Of a stretch of DNA of 64,000 nucleotides, positions 44,212-53,710 are shown piece by piece. Both the position numbers and the translations under genes were made by a program. This DNA comes from Mycobacterium sp. KBS0706 (GTDB lineage Bacteria > Pseudomonadota > Alphaproteobacteria > DSM-16000 > Inquilinaceae). Where the stretch lies: the NCBI RefSeq assembly GCF_005938675.2, contig NZ_VCCH02000005.1, positions 113,900 to 177,899 on the forward strand. The letters run 5' to 3'. Within the stretch, counting starts at the first letter, position 1, and the number at the start of each line of letters is the position of its first letter. Below the pieces are notes generated by a model. The model worked only from the letters and a program-made list of their open reading frames with translations. It was not told where the DNA came from and made no database searches.

Positions 44212-45675
44212 TTACGAGACGACGGCCTCCACCTCGATCTCGACCTCGTAGTCGCCGACCAGGGCGCCGGCCTGGACCAGGGTGTTGGCCGGCTTGATCG
44301 CGCCGAACACCCGGCCATGGGCGCGCGACACCGGCTCCCATTTCGATGCATCGCGCAGATAGATGCGGCTGCGCACGACATCCTCCATCGAGCCGCCGAG
44401 CGCCGTGATCGAGGCGGCGATCTTGTCGAGGATGTAGGTGGTCTGCGCCCCGGGGTCGCCCGGCGCGACGCAGCGGTCCCCGCCATGGGTGGCGGTGGTG
44501 CCGGAGACGCGGATCGTGTCCTTCACCCGCACGGCGCGGCTGTAGCCGGCGATCGGCTCCCACACGCTGCCGGAGGAGACCCGCAGCCGGTCCGGCCGGC
44601 CGGGCACCGGCTCGGCCGTGAAGATCGACGGGATGGCGTCGAGATGGTGGCTGAGGTCGCCCGAGGCGGTCAGGTAGGGCGGGCGGCGATATTCGTCGCC
44701 GCAATCGCCGGGGATCGGCGTCGCCACGGCGAAGGCGCCCTCGAGCCGCCCCCGGTCCTCGGCGTCGAGGGCGAAGCCGAAGGCCTTCAGGTTGTCGGCA
44801 CGGTGCTCGCTCTCGCCCAGCCTTGCGCCGATGATGGCCGCGGCGACGGCCTCATGCTCCAGAACCCAGCGGGTCGCGACATTGGACAGGGAGACGCCGT
44901 GCTTCCTCGCGACGTCGGCGGCCGCCTGCAGGATGCCCTGGAACACGTCCCAGCCGCCGGCCGCGTCGATGAAGCGCTTGTATTTCGAGCGGCTCCAGTC
45001 CGGCATCGCCGCGGGTTCCGGCCGGCCAAGCCACTTGTCCGAGAGGAAGCCGCCGCACAGCGTGCCATAGGCCAGCAGCTTCACGCCCTTCGCCCGGCAC
45101 AGATCGGACAGGGGCCCCGCGGCCCGGCGGTCGACCAGCGAGAACGAGACCTGGTTGGTCAGCACCGGCACGCCGTCGCCCAGGGCCACGGCCAGATGCG
45201 CGGCGTCGAAATTGGTGACGCCGATCGCGCCGATCAGCCCCTCCTCCCGCAGCCGCGCCATCTCGTGCAGCGCGTCGAGCCAGGCCGGATGCTCGAAGGT
45301 CCACCAGTGGAACTGCAGCAGGTCGACCCGGTCGACGCCCAGCCGGTCGAGCCGGTCCTGCACGCCGCGGCGGACCACCTCGGCGGTCATCGCCCCCGGC
45401 TCCGGGCACCATTTGGTGAAGGCGACCGGCCGCCCGTGGCCCTTGCCGTGGCGCGCCAGCAGCCGGCCGGTGATCAGCTCGGCGCTGCCGTAATGGTCGG
45501 CCATGTCGAATGTGTCGAAGCCGGCCCGGGCATAGGCGTTGAGCGCATCGGCGCCGCGCTCGGGGTCGAGCGGCGTGCCGTCCTTCTCCAGGTCGGCCAC
45601 CTGCCACAGACCGCAGACCAGCCGGCTGATCGAGAGGCCGGGGCCGAGATCGATACGCTCAGGGGTTTCCGGCAC
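44212..45675 (-). CDS. Aldo/keto reductase fused to a C-terminal RidA (YjgF) domain
   Basis: 487 aa from GTG 45675. Residues 1 to about 340 are an AKR barrel with tetrad residues in FDMADHYGSAE (Asp, Tyr), FTKWCPEPG (Lys) and LLQFHWWTF (His). Residues about 360-487 match RidA: VRVKDTIRVSGTTATHGG, TTYILDKIAASITALGG, and RSRIYLRDASKW with the RidA Arg. RidA proteins deaminate reactive enamines/imines. No frameshift or stop lies at the joint, so this is a real fusion. It overlaps livM by 17 bases. Substrate unknown, perhaps an imine-forming compound imported by the liv system. Confidence 0.9.
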   Translation of the reverse strand: MPETPERIDLGPGLSISRLVCGLWQVADLEKDGTPLDPERGADALNAYARAGFDTFDMADHYGSAELITGRLLARHGKGHGRPVAFTKWCPEPGAMTAEVVRRGVQDRLDRLGVDRVDLLQFHWWTFEHPAWLDALHEMARLREEGLIGAIGVTNFDAAHLAVALGDGVPVLTNQVSFSLVDRRAAGPLSDLCRAKGVKLLAYGTLCGGFLSDKWLGRPEPAAMPDWSRSKYKRFIDAAGGWDVFQGILQAAADVARKHGVSLSNVATRWVLEHEAVAAAIIGARLGESEHRADNLKAFGFALDAEDRGRLEGAFAVATPIPGDCGDEYRRPPYLTASGDLSHHLDAIPSIFTAEPVPGRPDRLRVSSGSVWEPIAGYSRAVRVKDTIRVSGTTATHGGDRCVAPGDPGAQTTYILDKIAASITALGGSMEDVVRSRIYLRDASKWEPVSRAHGRVFGAIKPANTLVQAGALVGDYEVEIEVEAVVS

Positions 45676-46654
45676 GGGACGTCTCCTTGATGGTCCGGCG
45701 CGACAGCCGGCCGAGATGGCGCGACACCACCCGGTCCTCGCCCAGCATGCCGCGCGGGCGCAGCAGCAGGACGGCGCAGAGCGCGACGCCGATCATGACG
45801 ATCTGCAGCGCGGCGGCGCGCGCCTGCTGGTCGGGCGGGAACAGGGCCGAGATGGCGCCACCCGAGGCCGCCCACAGGCCCCAGACGAAGACCGCGCCCA
45901 GGATGGCGCCGCGGTTGTTGCCGGAGCCGCCGACGATCAGCATCGCCCAGACCTGGAAGGTCAGCCGTGGCAGGTAATTGTCCGGCGCGATGAAGCCGAT
46001 GAAATGGGCCTGGGCCGCTCCCGCCAGCCCCATGATGCCGCCGCCGATGGCGAAGGCCTGCAGCCGGAACGCCCGCGCGTTCTTGCCGAGGGCGCGGGCC
46101 GCAGTCTCGTCCTCGCGGATCGCTCGCAGCACCCGGCCCCAAGGGCTGCGCACCAGCCGCTCCAGCGCGAGATAGAGCCCGAGGACCACCACGGCCAGCA
46201 CGCCGAGATTGGCCAGGCCGAACAGCAGCGGGTCGCCGGCCATGTCAGCGAAGGGCCGCGGGATGAAGCCGATGCCGAACGGACCGCCGGTCACCGAGAC
46301 CAGGTTGAGGGCGCAGAGCTGCACGGTGACGGCGACGCCGAAGGTGGCGATCGCCAGGTAGTCGGCGCGCAACCGGATGGTCAGCGCCCCGATCAGGAAG
46401 GAGATCAGGGCCGCGGCCAGTGCCCCGCCCAGCCAGCCGACGACGATCGGCAGTCCGAACCCGCCCAGGCGGTCGGGCGCGTCCGGCGTGGTCAGCAGCG
46501 CCGAGACATAGGCGCCGATCGCAACGAAGCCTGCGACGCCGACATTGAACAGCCCGGTCTGACCCCATTGCAGGTTGAGGCCGAGGCACATCACGGCATA
46601 GGTCAGCGCCATGGTCAGGAAGAAACAGCCATAGGCGACCAGCTCGACGCTCAT
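45659..46654 (-). CDS. Branched-chain-type ABC transporter permease, LivM family
   Basis: 331 aa, about ten membrane helices; GLNLQWGQTGLFNVGVAGF and GRVLRAIREDETAARALGKN are family marks (the latter the coupling loop). It pairs with the LivH-type permease, whose stop overlaps its ATG (ATGA). The substrate class (branched amino acids, amides, urea, aromatic acids) cannot be fixed from the permease. Confidence 0.94.
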   Translation of the reverse strand: MSVELVAYGCFFLTMALTYAVMCLGLNLQWGQTGLFNVGVAGFVAIGAYVSALLTTPDAPDRLGGFGLPIVVGWLGGALAAALISFLIGALTIRLRADYLAIATFGVAVTVQLCALNLVSVTGGPFGIGFIPRPFADMAGDPLLFGLANLGVLAVVVLGLYLALERLVRSPWGRVLRAIREDETAARALGKNARAFRLQAFAIGGGIMGLAGAAQAHFIGFIAPDNYLPRLTFQVWAMLIVGGSGNNRGAILGAVFVWGLWAASGGAISALFPPDQQARAAALQIVMIGVALCAVLLLRPRGMLGEDRVVSRHLGRLSRRTIKETSRAGNP

Positions 46655-47562
46655 TCCGCCCTCCCGAACAGGCCCTGCGGGCGGACCAGCAGCACCAGCA
46701 CCAGCACGACGAAAGCGATGGCGGCGCGCCATTCGCCGCCGACCAGCGGCACGGCGACGGCCTCGGCCAGGCCGACGACCAGCCCGGCCAGCATGGCGCC
46801 AGGCACACTGCCGATGCCGCCCAGGATCGCCGCGGCGAAGAGCGGCAGCAGCAGGTCGAGCCCCATCTGCGGCCGGATCTGGACCAGGAGCCCGGCGAAG
46901 ATACCGGCGATGGCGGCCAGCCCCGCCCCCATCAGCCAGACGGTGCGGACCACACGGCGGACATCGATGCCGACGACACCGGCCAGCTGCGGATTCTCGC
47001 TGACCGCGCGCATCGCCCGGCCGGTCGCGGTCCGGGTCAGCATCAGGTGCACGGCGAGGACGAGAATCGAGGCGACGCCGAGCGACAGCAGCTGGTCCGG
47101 CGTGGCCCGGAGGCCGCCGCCCAGCTTCACGGCGATCTGCAGCGCCTTGGTGTAGTAGGCGGGCTTCGAGGTGAAGATGAATTCCAGCAGGCTGCGCAGC
47201 GTCAGCGCCGCGCCGAAGCTGGCCATCACCAGGATGATGATGCTGCTGCGCCGGTCGCGCAGGCGGCCGAACAGCAGCCAGTCGACCAGCAGCGCCAGCC
47301 CGCCGGTCAGCGCCACCGAGATCAGCGCCGCGATCGGCAGCGCCCAGCCGAAGGAGAACGGGCCGATCGGGGTCAAGAGCCCACCGGAGACGCTGCCGAG
47401 AGCGCCGGCGGCGGCCAGGGCCGCATAGGCGCCCCAGGACAGCAGCTCGCCATGGGCGAAATTGGCGAAGCGCAGGATCGAATAGGTCAGCGTCACGCCG
47501 ATGGCGCCGAGCCCGATCATCGCGCCGGTGATCAGCCCGTCCATGATCACCTGCGGGGTCAT
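46651..47562 (-). CDS. Branched-chain-type ABC transporter permease, LivH family
   Basis: 303 aa, eight or so membrane helices. ITGAMIGLGAIGVTLTYSIL at the N-terminus and GRAMRAVSENPQLAGVVGID (coupling loop) are LivH marks. Overlaps livF by ATGA at its start and livM by ATGA at its end. Confidence 0.94.
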   Translation of the reverse strand: MTPQVIMDGLITGAMIGLGAIGVTLTYSILRFANFAHGELLSWGAYAALAAAGALGSVSGGLLTPIGPFSFGWALPIAALISVALTGGLALLVDWLLFGRLRDRRSSIIILVMASFGAALTLRSLLEFIFTSKPAYYTKALQIAVKLGGGLRATPDQLLSLGVASILVLAVHLMLTRTATGRAMRAVSENPQLAGVVGIDVRRVVRTVWLMGAGLAAIAGIFAGLLVQIRPQMGLDLLLPLFAAAILGGIGSVPGAMLAGLVVGLAEAVAVPLVGGEWRAAIAFVVLVLVLLVRPQGLFGRAE

Positions 47563-48292
47563 GGCGCGGCCCCGTGTCGGCGGGCGCCGAGATAGAGCTC
47601 GGCCACGATCGGGTCCTCGGCAAGCCCGGCGGCCGGCCCCTCGTGCCGCACCTGCCCCTCGACCAGGATCACGGCGCGGTCGGCGATGGCCAGGGCCGCC
47701 TTCACATTCTGCTCGACCAGCACGATGGTGACGCCGGCCCGGTTGATCGCCTGCAGCCGGGCGAAGACCTCGGCCACGATCTTCGGCGACAGGCCGGCCG
47801 AGGGCTCGTCCAGGATCAGCACCGACGGCTCGACCACCAGGGCGCGGGCCACCGCCAGCATCTGGCGCTGGCCGCCCGACAGCTGGCCGGCCCGCAGCGA
47901 CGGCCGTGCGGCGAGGTCCGGGAACATGGCGTAGAGGTCGGCGATGCGCCGGGCGCGCCGGTCCTTCGGCAGGATGTCGGCCGCGGCGCGCAGATTGTCG
48001 TGGATCGACAGCGTGGCGAAGATGTTCTCGGTCTGCGGCACGAAGGCCAGGCCGTGGCGGATCTTCTCATGCGCCGGGACGAGAGTGATGTCGGTGGTCC
48101 CCAGCGCCGCCGTGCCGGAATGGACCGGCACCAGCCCGGCGATCGCCTTGACCAGGGTCGACTTGCCGGCGCCGTTCGGCCCCAGCAGCACCACCAGCTC
48201 CCCGCCCCTCACCTGCAGGTCGACGCCGCGCACGATCGGCAGGTCGGGCTCGTAGCCGGCGACGAGGTCCCGGGTCGAGAGGGCGGGCTCCA

Positions 48293-48293
<1 letters not shown>
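47559..48293 (-). CDS. Branched-chain-type ABC transporter ATP-binding protein, LivF family
   Basis: 244 aa. Walker A LLGPNGAGKSTLVKA, signature LSGGQRQMLAVARAL, Walker B VLILDEPSAGLSP, H-loop LVEQNVKAALAIAD. ATG 48293 overlaps the livG-type stop as TGATG and fits the family N-terminus (LSTRDLVAGYE); the longer frame to 48404 is a read-through of the neighbour. Confidence 0.94.
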
Positions 48294-49093
<800 letters not shown>

Positions 49094-49107
49094 CCGCCTC
49101 GGACCAA

Positions 49108-49132
49108 TTTTGATCGGTGATGTTTGATCAAA
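49108..49132. promoter_or_regulatory. GntR-type operator with TTTGATCAAA palindrome
   Basis: A perfect 10-bp palindrome TTTGATCAAA at 49123-49132, with a second TTTGATC half copy 14 bases earlier (49109-49115). It lies 15-40 bases ahead of the livG-type start and in the gap to the divergent GntR gene. Spacing resembles the 14-15-base array at 43398-43432. Confidence 0.6.
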
Positions 49133-49253
49133 GTTTACACGCCGCGGGTTGGCAAGTAGAAAATTGGGGGCAGTCAGCAACTGCTCCACAGCCTGGAGGG
49201 CCCATGCCCGATCGGGACAAGCGACACACGGTGCCTCGGATGGATGCGGCCGC

Positions 49254-49964
49254 ATGAGCCGGCGCCGCACGCTATCGCCGGTCGGGCGCGAGACGCTGCA
49301 CGACCGGGTCTATGCCGAGCTGCGCCGGTCGCTGATCCACGGCATGTTCGACGCCGGCGAGGTGCTGCGCATCGTCGAGCTGGCCGAGACGCTGCAGACC
49401 AGCACCATGCCGGTGCGCGAGGCGCTGGGCCGGCTTGTGTCTGAGCAGGCGCTGGAGGCGCTGCCCAACCGTTCGGTGCGGGTGCCGCTGATCACCCGCG
49501 AGCGGCTGGACGACCTGGCCCGCGCCCGCTGCCTGATCGAGGGCCAGGTCACGGCGCTGGCGCTGCCCCACCTATCGGCGGCGGATTTCGACCGGCTGCG
49601 GCAGCTGACCGTCGCTTGCGAGGCGGCCTTCCGCAGCGACGAGGCGGACAAGGCGCACCGGACGTCGGAGCTGAACCACGACTTCCATTTCGCCATCTAC
49701 CGCGCCGCCGGGTCGGCCGTGCTGATCCCGATCGTCGAAAGCCTGTGGCTGCAATCCGGCCCCTATGTCCGCGCCGCGGCGCAGATCCATGACGAGCAGC
49801 GCGACATCCCGGCCACCCATTTCCACTGGGAGCTGATCGACGCGCTGGAGCGCGGCGATGCCGGCGGGTCGACCCGGGCGCTGACCGACGACATCACCCG
49901 GTCCTTCCGCCTGATCCGCGGTCGGCTCGACGCCGAGGATGCCGAGGAGAGAGCCTATGGCTGA
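49254..49964 (+). CDS. GntR-family regulator, FCD subfamily
   Basis: 236 aa from ATG 49254. HDRVYAELRRSLIHGMFDAG, LQTSTMPVREALGRLVSEQA (winged helix with a Met-Pro recognition turn), then FCD domain with ELNHDFHFAIYRAAGSAVL and THFHWELIDALERGD. Divergent from the liv-type operon and ahead of an aldo/keto reductase and binding-protein gene; it should control both arms. The longer start at 49149 gives an atypical N-terminus. Confidence 0.92.
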   Translation: MSRRRTLSPVGRETLHDRVYAELRRSLIHGMFDAGEVLRIVELAETLQTSTMPVREALGRLVSEQALEALPNRSVRVPLITRERLDDLARARCLIEGQVTALALPHLSAADFDRLRQLTVACEAAFRSDEADKAHRTSELNHDFHFAIYRAAGSAVLIPIVESLWLQSGPYVRAAAQIHDEQRDIPATHFHWELIDALERGDAGGSTRALTDDITRSFRLIRGRLDAEDAEERAYG

Positions 49965-50331
49965 CACACCCAACGACAGCTGCGAGCCGGACGACAGCTT
50001 CGAGCTGTACGACCTGCGGGTCGATGTGGTGGCGCCCGAAGGCGGGCCGATCTATTGCGGCGCCAAGGTCGGCGACCATTTCGAGCTGCGCGGCGAGATG
50101 CTGCACCTGCCGCCGGGCCAGGGCTTCTCGATCTATTCGCTGGCGGCGCTGCTGCCGCTGCTGCCGGCCAAGCAGCGCCCGACCCATCCCCATGACTGGA
50201 TGACGACGGACGCCGAGGTCGCCTGCCCCGACCCGAACTGTGCGTCGCGCTTCCGCATCACCCGGACCGGCCGGCGCCGGTTCAGCCATGCCGCGACCAC
50301 GGCGGTGCCCCTGCCGCTCCAGGACGAGTGA
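49957..50331 (+). CDS. TIGR04076-like small protein
   Basis: 124 aa. YDLRVDVVAPEGGPIYCGAK, VGDHFELRGEMLHLPPGQGF and SLAALLPLLPAKQR follow the TIGR04076 family, small cytosolic proteins of unknown role often next to aldo/keto reductases; the later CPDPNCASRFRI adds a Cys pair. The start overlaps the end of the GntR gene (8 bases), and it lies 7 bases before the AKR gene. Confidence 0.8.
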   Translation: MADTPNDSCEPDDSFELYDLRVDVVAPEGGPIYCGAKVGDHFELRGEMLHLPPGQGFSIYSLAALLPLLPAKQRPTHPHDWMTTDAEVACPDPNCASRFRITRTGRRRFSHAATTAVPLPLQDE

Positions 50332-50338
50332 GGCGACC

Positions 50339-51388
50339 ATGCAGAGACTCCCGCTGGCCCCGGATTACGAGATCTCGCGCGTGATCCGCGGCGGCTGGCA
50401 GCTGTCGAGCGGCCATGGCGCGGTGCGCAGCGACGACCCGGTGGCCGACATGATGGCCTTCGCCGATGCCGGCATCACTACCTTCGACTGCGCCGACATC
50501 TACACCGGCGTCGAGGAGATGATCGGCCGCTTCCGGCGGCAGTATCGCGAGCTGCGCGGGGCGGAGGCGCTGGGCCGGATCAAGGTGCACACCAAATACG
50601 TGCCCGACCTGGAGGTGCTGCCGCGGATCGGCAAGGCCGATGTCGAAAGCGTGATCGACCAGTCGCTGCGACGCCTGGGGGTGGAGCGGCTGGATCTGGT
50701 GCAGTTCCACTGGTGGGACTATGCAGCGCCGCGCTGGCGGGAGGCGGCGCTGTGGCTGGAGGAACTGCGCCGCGCCGGCAAGATCCACAAGATCGGCGGC
50801 ACCAATTTCGACACCGACCACATGCTGGAGATCGTGCAGGCCGGCGTGAAGCTGGCCACCATGCAGGTGCAGTATTCGCTGCTCGACCGCCGGCCGGAGG
50901 GGCGGATGGCCCGGGCCGCGGCCGAGAACGGCGTCGCCTTCCTGTGCTACGGCACCGTCGCCGGCGGCTTCCTCGGCGACCGCTGGCTCGGCGTGGCGGA
51001 GCCGGCGGAGGCGCTGGAGAATCGGTCGCTGGTCAAATACAAGTTGATCATCGACGATTTCGGCGGCTGGGACCTGTTCCAGGCCCTGCTGCAGGCGCTG
51101 CGCCGGGTCGCCGACCGGCACGGCAGCGATATCGCCACGGTGGCCAGCGCCGCGATGCTCGGGCGGCCGGGCGTGGCGGCGGTGATCGTCGGCGCCCGCA
51201 ACCGCGACCACCTCGCGGCCAACCTCGCCGTCTCCAGCCTCGCTTTGACCGAGGAGGACCATGCCCTGATCGCCGAGGCGCTGGCGGGGGCGCGGGAGAT
51301 CGAAGGCGACGTCTTCACGCTGGAGCGCGACCGCCACGGCCGCCACGGCGCGATCATGAAATACAATCTGAACAAGGGCGCCGCCTGA
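50339..51388 (+). CDS. Aldo/keto reductase
   Basis: 349 aa. AKR tetrad in FDCADIYTGVEE (Asp, Tyr), KVHTKYVPD (Lys) and LVQFHWWDY (His). It is a clear paralogue of the AKR half of the fusion at 44212: FHWW, YSLLDRR, YGTVAGGFLGDRWLG versus YGTLCGGFLSDKWLG, and GGWDLFQ versus GGWDVFQ. It lacks the RidA domain. It probably reduces or oxidises an imported carbonyl compound. In one operon with the GntR, TIGR04076-like, binding-protein and hydrolase genes. Confidence 0.92.
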   Translation: MQRLPLAPDYEISRVIRGGWQLSSGHGAVRSDDPVADMMAFADAGITTFDCADIYTGVEEMIGRFRRQYRELRGAEALGRIKVHTKYVPDLEVLPRIGKADVESVIDQSLRRLGVERLDLVQFHWWDYAAPRWREAALWLEELRRAGKIHKIGGTNFDTDHMLEIVQAGVKLATMQVQYSLLDRRPEGRMARAAAENGVAFLCYGTVAGGFLGDRWLGVAEPAEALENRSLVKYKLIIDDFGGWDLFQALLQALRRVADRHGSDIATVASAAMLGRPGVAAVIVGARNRDHLAANLAVSSLALTEEDHALIAEALAGAREIEGDVFTLERDRHGRHGAIMKYNLNKGAA

Positions 51389-51447
51389 GCTTCGTCAAAC
51401 AATGGCCGGCGGCAGGTCGCCGGCCCAACCAAACAGGGAGTACAGCG

Positions 51448-52707
51448 ATGAAACGGATCCTACTGACCACCGCCCTGGTGTCGGTCCTCGCCGCGCCGGC
51501 GCTGCCGTCCGCCGCCTGCGACATCACCGTCGGCCTGGTGATGGAGCTGACCGGCCCGGCCGGCGCCTATGGCCAGGCCGGCGCCAAATCGGTCGAGATG
51601 GCGTTCCGCGACATCAACGACGCCGGCGGCGCCGCCGGCTGCAACCTGGTGACCGACACCCGCGACAGCCAGAGCCAGGGCACCGTCGCGGTCGACCAGG
51701 CGACCCAGCTGGTCAACATCAAGAAGGTGCCGGTGGTGATCGGCGGCATCATCTCCTCGGTGTCGATCCCGATCCTGACCTCGGTGACGGCGCCGGCCGG
51801 GGTGGTCCAGGTGTCGCCCGCCTCCTCCTCGCCGACGCTGACCGCGCTCGGCCGCGACGGCAAGACCAACGGCGTGTTCTTCCGCACCATCACCTCGGAC
51901 GCGCTGCAGGGCACGGCGGCGGCGAAATACGCGCTGGACCAGGGCCTGAAGAAGATCGCCGTCATCCACGTCAACAACGATTTCGGCGTCAACATCGTCC
52001 GCGAATTCTCGGCCGCCTACACCAAGCTGGGCGGCACCATCACCTCGACCACGCCCTATAACGAGCAGCAGGCGAGCTACTCCGCCGAGGCCAGCGCGGC
52101 CATGGCCGGGGAGCCGGAGGCGCTGTACCTGGTCAGCACCCCGGTCGACGGCGCCACCATTGCCCGCGCCTGGATCTCGGGCGGCGGCCCGCAGAAGCTG
52201 CTGCTCAATGACGGCATGAACTCCAGCGACTTCATCGAAGCCGTCGGCGCGCAGTACCTGAACGACGCCTACGGCACCTCCTCGGGCACCAGCAAGACGG
52301 CCTCGACCGACTATTTCTACGGCGCCTATGAGGCCTTCTCCGGCGGCATCAAGCCGGACGCGCCGGCGGCCGACCGCTCCTACGACGCCGGCGCCATCGT
52401 CGGGCTGGCCATCGCCAAGGCCGGCAAGGCCGACGCCGCGGCGATCAAGGCCGCCATCCCGCAGGTGGTGGCCGAGGGCGGCACGCCGATCCATGCCGGC
52501 AAGGCCGAGTTCGCCAAGGCGCTGCAGCTGATCAAGGACGGCAAGCCGATCAAATACGAAGGCGTGATCGGCCCGGTGAGCTTCGACAAGTATGGCGACA
52601 TCACCGGCCCGTTCCGGCTGTGGCGGATCCAGGACGGCAAGGTCACCACCACCGGCGAGATGAGCGCCGCCGAGGTCGACAAGATCCGGGCCGAGCTGGC
52701 GAAATAA
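51448..52707 (+). CDS. Branched-chain-type ABC transporter substrate-binding protein (LivK family)
   Basis: 419 aa. Sec signal KRILLTTALVSVLAAPALPS, mature start near residue 22-24 (ACDITVGLVMELTGPAGAYG). Type I binding fold with VVIGGIISSVSIPILTSV and VIHVNNDFGVNIVREF. It is the periplasmic receptor for the liv-type permeases encoded on the other arm of the divergon, since no other receptor is near. Ribosome site AGGGAG. Amide- or amino-acid-like substrate is likely. Confidence 0.94.
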   Translation: MKRILLTTALVSVLAAPALPSAACDITVGLVMELTGPAGAYGQAGAKSVEMAFRDINDAGGAAGCNLVTDTRDSQSQGTVAVDQATQLVNIKKVPVVIGGIISSVSIPILTSVTAPAGVVQVSPASSSPTLTALGRDGKTNGVFFRTITSDALQGTAAAKYALDQGLKKIAVIHVNNDFGVNIVREFSAAYTKLGGTITSTTPYNEQQASYSAEASAAMAGEPEALYLVSTPVDGATIARAWISGGGPQKLLLNDGMNSSDFIEAVGAQYLNDAYGTSSGTSKTASTDYFYGAYEAFSGGIKPDAPAADRSYDAGAIVGLAIAKAGKADAAAIKAAIPQVVAEGGTPIHAGKAEFAKALQLIKDGKPIKYEGVIGPVSFDKYGDITGPFRLWRIQDGKVTTTGEMSAAEVDKIRAELAK

Positions 52708-52734
52708 ACCTGTAACCGACGGGTCTGGTCGCGA

Positions 52735-52768
52735 CGAACGTGAGGTGCGTGGTGGCGCCTCGCGTTCG
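52735..52768 (+). terminator. Strong hairpin after the binding-protein gene
   Basis: An 11-bp stem, CGAACGTGAGG with CCTCGCGTTCG (one G-T wobble), loop of 12 bases. No T run follows, so it is more likely a transcript-end stabiliser or attenuator than a full terminator; it would give the binding-protein mRNA higher abundance than the hydrolase gene. Confidence 0.5.
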
Positions 52769-52800
52769 CGGGGAGCCTCGATCGAAAGGGGGAGAGCTTC

Positions 52801-53688
52801 ATGACCCGTCTTACCGCACAGGACTTCCAGCCCGAGCTGCTCGAGCTGTACGATTTCTACGTCCATGGCAAGATCACGAAGCGCGAGTTCCTCGACCGCG
52901 CCGGCACCTTCGCCGTCGCCGGACTGACCGCGGCGGGGATCCTCGCCTCGCTGAGCCCGAACTACGCGATGGCGCAGCAGGTCGAGTTCACCGACCCGGA
53001 CATCGTCGCGGAGTACATCACCTACCAGTCGCCCAAGGGCAATGGCGAGGTCCGTGGCTATCTGGTCCGCCCGGCCAAGGCGGCCGGCAAGGTCGCCGGC
53101 GTGGTCGTGGTGCATGAGAACCGGGGCCTCAACCCCTATATCGAGGATGTGGCGCGGCGCGTGGCCAAGGCCGGCTTCGTCGCGCTCGCCCCCGACGGGC
53201 TGACCTCGGTCGGCGGCTATCCCGGCAATGACGACAAGGGCCGCGAGCTGCAGCAGAAGGTCGACCCGGCGAAGCTGATGAACGACTTCTTCGCCGCGGT
53301 CGAGTTCCTGATGCAGAGCGATCTGACCACCGGCAAGGTCGGCATCACCGGCTTCTGCTATGGCGGCGGCGTCGCCAACGCCGCGGCCGTCGCCTATCCC
53401 GAGCTGCGGGCCGCCGTGCCGTTCTACGGGCGGCAGGCGAAGGCGGAGGACGTGCCGCGCATCAAGGCGCCGCTGCTGCTGCACTATGCCGAGCTGGACA
53501 CCAACATCAACCAGGGCTGGCCGGCCTATGAGGCGGCGCTGAAGGCGGACGGCAAGACCTACGAGGCCTTCATCTATCCCGGCGTCAACCACGGCTTCCA
53601 CAACGACTCGACGCCGCGCTACGACGAGGCGGCCGCCAAGCTGGCCTGGGACCGGACGATCGCCTGGTTTAAGAAATACCTCGCCTGA
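52801..53688 (+). CDS. Dienelactone hydrolase family protein with N-terminal export-like segment
   Basis: 295 aa. Catalytic triad candidates: Cys186 in GFCYGG, Asp233 in ELDTNIN and His264/267 in GVNHGFH. The N-terminus has [20 protein letters not shown] (residues 24-43), a Tat-like KR-x-FL signal preceded by a ~20-residue acidic extension, as in other YghX-type homologues. An alpha/beta hydrolase acting on a lactone or ester, probably outside the cytoplasm. Last gene of the plus arm, after a stem-loop. Confidence 0.9.
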   Translation: MTRLTAQDFQPELLELYDFYVHGKITKREFLDRAGTFAVAGLTAAGILASLSPNYAMAQQVEFTDPDIVAEYITYQSPKGNGEVRGYLVRPAKAAGKVAGVVVVHENRGLNPYIEDVARRVAKAGFVALAPDGLTSVGGYPGNDDKGRELQQKVDPAKLMNDFFAAVEFLMQSDLTTGKVGITGFCYGGGVANAAAVAYPELRAAVPFYGRQAKAEDVPRIKAPLLLHYAELDTNINQGWPAYEAALKADGKTYEAFIYPGVNHGFHNDSTPRYDEAAAKLAWDRTIAWFKKYLA

Positions 53689-53710
53689 GGCCTTGCGACG
53701 GACGCGTCGC

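Noticed and set aside
45659..47623. 654-codon version of the LivM gene
   Set aside because: The extra N-terminal part is a frame-shadow of the LivH gene; ATG 46654 with ATGA overlap gives the normal LivM length.
51460..53601. 713-codon open frame on the minus strand
   Set aside because: Antisense to the binding-protein and hydrolase genes, both of which have clear domains and signals.
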